Positions 60,878 through 64,000 of a stretch of 64,000 nucleotides of DNA are shown here, in pieces. Origin of the DNA: UBA6522 sp965221035 (lineage in GTDB: Bacteria > Pseudomonadota > Gammaproteobacteria > Steroidobacterales > Rariloculaceae). The stretch's first letter is position 1. Each line of letters begins with the position of its first letter. The stretch covers positions 2,666,001 through 2,730,000 of the forward strand of contig OZ244860.1 of NCBI GenBank assembly GCA_965221035.1. The letters run 5' to 3'. Under the pieces are notes generated by a model. It was not told the origin of the DNA and searched no databases. It was given only the letters and a program-made list of their open reading frames with translations. The position numbers and the translations under genes are program-made.

Positions 60878-61201
60878 TCAGTGCGCATGTGGTGCCGGGC
60901 CGTGATGGTGGTGGGTGCCTGAGACCACGCGGGGCCCGCCGTTTGCGGGCCGCCTCGCCAGGTCCCTGAGCGCGGTCCTGCTGCAGCCGCAGGGTGTCGC
61001 CGCGGCCAGCGACTTGTCGACCACGGTGCTGCGGCGGACAGGTCCGCCCAGGACGACCGAACCCCCGGTGATCACCCGGCGGACCGGTTCGCCGGTATCC
61101 GGGTGTACGGCAAGAGGCGCTTCGCTCATGCCTTGCACCACCTCGAATCGTTGCGCGACGCCGCCGTCGCTGGAGATGACTTGGTAGGTATAGGTGGGCA
61201 T
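60878..61201 (-). CDS. FmdB-like protein with lost zinc cysteines and a His-rich tail
   Basis: A 107-residue protein. MPTYTYQVISSDGGVAQRFEVVQGMSEAPLAVHPDTGEPVRRVITGGS follows the FmdB zinc-ribbon pattern (MPTYeYxCxxCGxxFExxQxMSexPlxxCPxCGxxVxRV), but the four Cys of that pattern are absent here. The C terminus carries TPCGCSRTALRDLA and a HHHHGPAPHAH tail, a possible metal-binding site. The ATG starts 12 bases from a LacI operator. It heads the M24-semialdehyde dehydrogenase operon. The family is of unknown function. Confidence 0.75.
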   Translation of the reverse strand: MPTYTYQVISSDGGVAQRFEVVQGMSEAPLAVHPDTGEPVRRVITGGSVVLGGPVRRSTVVDKSLAAATPCGCSRTALRDLARRPANGGPRVVSGTHHHHGPAPHAH

Positions 61202-61212
61202 GGAGTGCTTTT

Positions 61213-61230
61213 CCTGCAAACGTTTGCAGG
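61213..61230. promoter_or_regulatory. LacI-family operator palindrome (copy 2)
   Basis: CCTGCAAACGTTTGCAGG is a perfect 18-base palindrome, sharing its 14-base core exactly with the palindrome at 50755-50774. It lies 12 bases before the start codon of the FmdB-like gene, so bound repressor would block transcription or initiation. Confidence 0.85.
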
Positions 61231-61304
61231 CGGTATGGTAGTTAAATCGGATTAACCTCACAATATGGGGCAACGGAGTTCAGACAAGTGAAAGGGTACG
61301 AGAA

Positions 61305-62177
61305 ATGCGCTATTGCTCTTCAGGGCCGGTCGCCATGGCCGCTTCCATGGCGATTCTTGCGGCACCGGATGCGGTGGCACAGGGTCCTGCGGGGGGTACG
61401 GAGCGTTCCGCGTGGTACGTCGCGCTGGGCGCGGGTTCCAATCGGTCGGCGGTCCTGGACCAGACAGGCCACAATAACGACAACATCTGTTATCCGACCA
61501 ACCTGTGTCCGCGCGAGCCCGATGGATATCGATGGACTTACGACCTGGAGTCGGAGTCGGGGTCGGTCGTCGAGATCGCGGTGGGCCGCACGTTCGGCAA
61601 GCTGAGGCTTGAGGTCACGGCTGCCAATCTCAGCGTCGGCATACAGGAGCGCTTCACAGGCATCACGTATCTGGACGGAACTGCTGTGAGGCCGGCGCAG
61701 GACGGGAACTACGGCAATTCGACCGAGACGGCGGTTGAAGGACTGTCGACATGGACCTTCGGTCTCAACGCGGTTCGCGACTTTCCGGGTGCCTTGGACA
61801 GGTTCACCCCCTTTGCGGGCATAGGCGCGGGCGTGTCCAGGGTGGAGCTATCCGGACTGCACTTCAGCAGCGAGTATTCCTGCCTGCGTGAACCCTGCGC
61901 GGGCCGCCCCGCCGCCGAATTCAACAGTCTGCAAACCACCGATCTGACGGGTACGGAATGGTCCGGCAACCTGTTCGCCGGTGTCGACTATCCCCTGTCC
62001 ACAAGCGGATTGGTCTTGGGGTTGCAGGCGAGCTATCGTGTCGTGGGAGACATGCAGGATGAGCGCGGCTACCAGCGTCACCCCATTCCCGATCAGACCA
62101 ACACCAACCGGATCAGCGGCATGAATCTCTGGTCGCTGACGCTCGGGATCAGATATCCCCTGGGCGGTGGCACGTAG
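61305..62177 (+). CDS. Outer-membrane beta-barrel protein
   Basis: A 290-residue protein with signal peptide (MAASMAILAAPDAVAQ) and barrel strands (SAWYVALGAGSN, SVVEIAVGRTFGKLRLEVTAANLSVG, STWTFGLNAVRDFPG, FTPFAGIGAGVSRVEL, WSGNLFAGVDYPL, LVLGLQASYRVVGD), ending WSLTLGIRYPLGG. The opacity-like barrel is the same general type as the one at 23.9 kb but the sequences are not close. It has an extended loop with four cysteines (NICYPTNLCP; YSCLREPCAG). It is divergent from the FmdB-like gene. Confidence 0.83.
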   Translation: MRYCSSGPVAMAASMAILAAPDAVAQGPAGGTERSAWYVALGAGSNRSAVLDQTGHNNDNICYPTNLCPREPDGYRWTYDLESESGSVVEIAVGRTFGKLRLEVTAANLSVGIQERFTGITYLDGTAVRPAQDGNYGNSTETAVEGLSTWTFGLNAVRDFPGALDRFTPFAGIGAGVSRVELSGLHFSSEYSCLREPCAGRPAAEFNSLQTTDLTGTEWSGNLFAGVDYPLSTSGLVLGLQASYRVVGDMQDERGYQRHPIPDQTNTNRISGMNLWSLTLGIRYPLGGGT

Positions 62178-62270
62178 AGGCGACGGCGCTGCGCAATTGT
62201 AGCGGTACGGTCGGGTCGGTGGCAGTAACGCGCGCAGTCAGGCCGGTAGTGATTTCGGTTGCCGGACGAG

Positions 62271-62939
62271 TCATTCCCGTGGCAGCAGCAGCGACTGCCC
62301 CTGGTGCATCAGAACCGCGCCGTCCCGGGTGATGGCGCCGAGAAGTGGACCTTCAGCCAGTGTCTGGCCTTCCTCGTACTTCGAAGCGTTGATGAAAACG
62401 AAACGTTCCGAGGCGGTGGGGCTGTAGACGTGCAATTCCAGGTTCAGTTCCGGCAGAGTGCCGCCCAAGGCCCGGAATTGGGCCACGGTGCGAATCGGGA
62501 CGGCGGGCGCTTCCGAAACGGCCATGGTCGATGCGGACGCTGAAGCGGCGGGCGCGTTTCCGATGGCTGGTGCGCTGAATTCGGTCGCAACCTGATTCGT
62601 CACTTCGGACAGATCCGTAACCTCTCCTACCGGGAGTGGTGTGTCGATGGTCGTTGCGGACACCAGGGACGCTGGCGTTGACAACGATGGGGCCGGTCCC
62701 GTGCCCGTCGCGGACTGCGTGGACGTGACTTCCATACCCAGTTCCGAGCTTGTGCCAACACCCCGCAACCAGAACCAGCCCAGGACCATGAGGCAACCGC
62801 TCAGGCAGGCAATCAATCCGACCGTCCACCGCGGTACATGTTTCTGATGCACGACCAGGGGGGCGTCGCCGATTCCGGGCACCTGGGCTTTCTGGCGCTC
62901 GGTTTCCGACTTTCTCAATGCATCCAGTATGAACGACAT
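62271..62939 (-). CDS. gspB: General secretion pathway protein B (GspB)
   Basis: A 222-residue protein starting MSFILDALRKSETERQKAQVP, the hallmark GspB/ExeB N terminus. A single membrane segment (GLIACLSGCLMVLGWFWLRG) is followed by a Ser/Thr/Ala-rich linker and a C-terminal periplasmic domain (QFRALGGTLPELNLELHVYSP; FVFINASKYEEGQTLAEGPLL). In Aeromonas and Vibrio it works with ExeA in placing the type II secretin. Its start codon lies directly after the stop of exeA, so they are co-transcribed. Confidence 0.9.
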   Translation of the reverse strand: MSFILDALRKSETERQKAQVPGIGDAPLVVHQKHVPRWTVGLIACLSGCLMVLGWFWLRGVGTSSELGMEVTSTQSATGTGPAPSLSTPASLVSATTIDTPLPVGEVTDLSEVTNQVATEFSAPAIGNAPAASASASTMAVSEAPAVPIRTVAQFRALGGTLPELNLELHVYSPTASERFVFINASKYEEGQTLAEGPLLGAITRDGAVLMHQGQSLLLPRE

Positions 62940-62940
62940 G

Positions 62941-64000
62941 TCAGTGGGTCCGGGACAGCGAGGGTGTGTCGGGAATGCCCAGATCCGTGTTGATCGCGAT
63001 CTGCGTCTGCGCGCCCGCGATTCCGTCAACGCTTAGCCGCCGTTTCCTCTGGTAGTCGCGCACGCGCGCCTCCAGGTGGCTGTCGAAGAAGGACGATCCC
63101 GAATCCGGCGCGGTTTCCGGTCCGCCGCCGATGCTCGCCAGACTGGCCCGGAGCCATCGTACACCTTCGCCTTCCATCCCCGGCGCGAGATCTTCGCCGC
63201 CGGACGCTGCGGGGCGCCACAGCATCAGGCTGTCCCCGTACCAGTATCGGGACAGCTCGGACAGGCTGGTCCGAATGGTCCGGGGGCCGAATGCGAGGCC
63301 GGCGGTATCGGTGTCCATGTTCCGCAACACCACCTGGTACTGCTCACCGTCCTCGCCGATCAGGTTCAATATGGCCGGCCGGTCGACGCTCCTCAAGTGC
63401 GCAAACGAACCGCGCTGGAACCAGCAGCGCAGGTTCAACGCCAAGGCCTGTTGGCAGGATGGCTGGCCGTCCGGCTCAAAGGGCCTGTCCCACAGCTCGA
63501 AAAGTGTTGTGAACGCGGTGGCGGTATCCTTGGGCACGGTCGGATCGGCGAGCAGTTGAGCCAGAGGCGTGGTGTCAGCGTCATCCTGGGCCGACTCGGC
63601 CTCCGCAAGGATTTCTCCGGCTCCCGCCAGTAGCGGCGCCGCCGCCGAAAGCTGAACTTCGGCAGGCGGATCCTCGGAAACGCTGGCGTAACGGTCAAGC
63701 CAGACCGCAGTCGCCACCGCCGCCCCGCCGGCGAGCGTCGCGGCCGCCGCGCCGGTAGCAAGCCGGCGCCGCAACGCGCCGGCGCGGCGTTCGCCGAATA
63801 CTTCAGCGGCCGCCCGGCGTACCAGCTTGCGATCGATCCATCGGGAGTCCAGCGCATAACCCGCCATCAGGGCCCTGTCCGCCACCACGTTGATCAATCG
63901 CGGCACACCCTTGGAACGGCGAAAGATCTCGCGGACCGCCGCGGGCCGAAACACACTGCCAGAGGCTCCCGCCACGCGCATCCGGTGTTTGACGTATCGG
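62941..64000 (-). CDS. exeA: ExeA/GspA-type secretion AAA ATPase, N-terminal part outside the window
   Basis: The frame is open to the window edge and reads RYVKHRMRVAG, VFRPAAVREIFRRSKGVPRLINVVADRALM, the final part of the AAA domain (sensor region). A membrane segment (ATGAAAATLAGGAAVATAVWL) follows, then a periplasmic domain (about 240 residues) ending in a peptidoglycan-binding region HLEARVRDYQRKRRLSVDGIAGAQTQIAINTDLG. ExeA binds peptidoglycan and helps assemble the type II secretion secretin; gspB follows. The Walker motifs are not in the window. Confidence 0.9.
   Translation of the reverse strand, partial: RYVKHRMRVAGASGSVFRPAAVREIFRRSKGVPRLINVVADRALMAGYALDSRWIDRKLVRRAAAEVFGERRAGALRRRLATGAAAATLAGGAAVATAVWLDRYASVSEDPPAEVQLSAAAPLLAGAGEILAEAESAQDDADTTPLAQLLADPTVPKDTATAFTTLFELWDRPFEPDGQPSCQQALALNLRCWFQRGSFAHLRSVDRPAILNLIGEDGEQYQVVLRNMDTDTAGLAFGPRTIRTSLSELSRYWYGDSLMLWRPAASGGEDLAPGMEGEGVRWLRASLASIGGGPETAPDSGSSFFDSHLEARVRDYQRKRRLSVDGIAGAQTQIAINTDLGIPDTPSLSRTH

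Noticed and set aside
1..64000. CRISPR arrays, tRNA or rRNA genes, prophage structural genes
   Set aside because: No spaced direct repeats, no cloverleaf-like tRNA ends and no phage structural proteins were found on either strand by reading.

Overview
The window is GC-rich, densely coded chromosomal DNA. The gene set points to a Gram-negative, probably aquatic heterotrophic gammaproteobacterium: an ExeA/GspB type II secretion pair, an SrkA-type kinase, a TonB-dependent receptor, several beta-barrel proteins, many lipoproteins, a quinol-type NO reductase and a TctA-type carboxylate transporter. This is inference from gene content; there is no rRNA or other taxonomic marker. I saw no rRNA, tRNA or CRISPR array.

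Layout. 1-11.9 kb: acyl-CoA metabolism (CoA transferase cut by the window edge, ADP-forming acyl-CoA ligase, HpcH/HpaI lyase), an S9 peptidase with a GFA protein, a Tat-signal SDR, a RidA/nitroreductase pair, OsmC, SrkA and a Ca2+/Na+ antiporter. 11.9-18.4 kb: an ECF sigma factor with a membrane partner, a TonB-dependent receptor under a TPP riboswitch, a heptamer tandem repeat, and a trypsin-fold protein that has lost its catalytic serine. 18.4-22.1 kb: a small accessory locus with a methyltransferase-HNH fusion, a coupled 127-aa protein and a short leader gene split by an intact IS630-family element. 22.1-43.4 kb: secreted and envelope proteins (YHYH lipoprotein, beta-barrel, phosphodiester glycosidase, sulfatase, alkaline phosphatase, gluzincin-like lipoprotein, subtilase), Hsp20, qNOR, an esterase, and TctA-TctB and TctC-like transport proteins. 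43.5-48.2 kb: a polar amino-acid ABC operon and a soluble sugar dehydrogenase. 48.2-58 kb: Fic, a VapC remnant, ParDE, LacI, an EF-hand arylsulfotransferase, CrcB, an Lrp remnant, a gentisate-type dioxygenase/FAH pair and a Phd-VapC pair. 58-61.2 kb: a three-gene catabolic operon (FmdB-like, M24 protein, semialdehyde dehydrogenase). 61.3-64 kb: a beta-barrel protein, GspB and the C-terminal part of ExeA.

Regulatory links that can be read directly: (i) a TPP riboswitch ends at the ribosome binding site of the TonB receptor, so the receptor probably imports thiamine or a precursor; (ii) the same 14-bp LacI-type palindrome lies upstream of the 3-hydroxyisobutyrate-dehydrogenase-like gene (50.7 kb) and of the FmdB/M24/dehydrogenase operon (61.2 kb), with a LacI-family regulator between them at 51.6 kb, suggesting one local regulon; (iii) the winged-helix Fic gene is preceded by four copies of TGAAACGAT, two of them forming a perfect inverted repeat.

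The best candidate for something undescribed is the methyltransferase-HNH locus at 18.4-20.8 kb, whose leader ORF is broken by the transposon and can be rebuilt exactly by removing the element and one TA.
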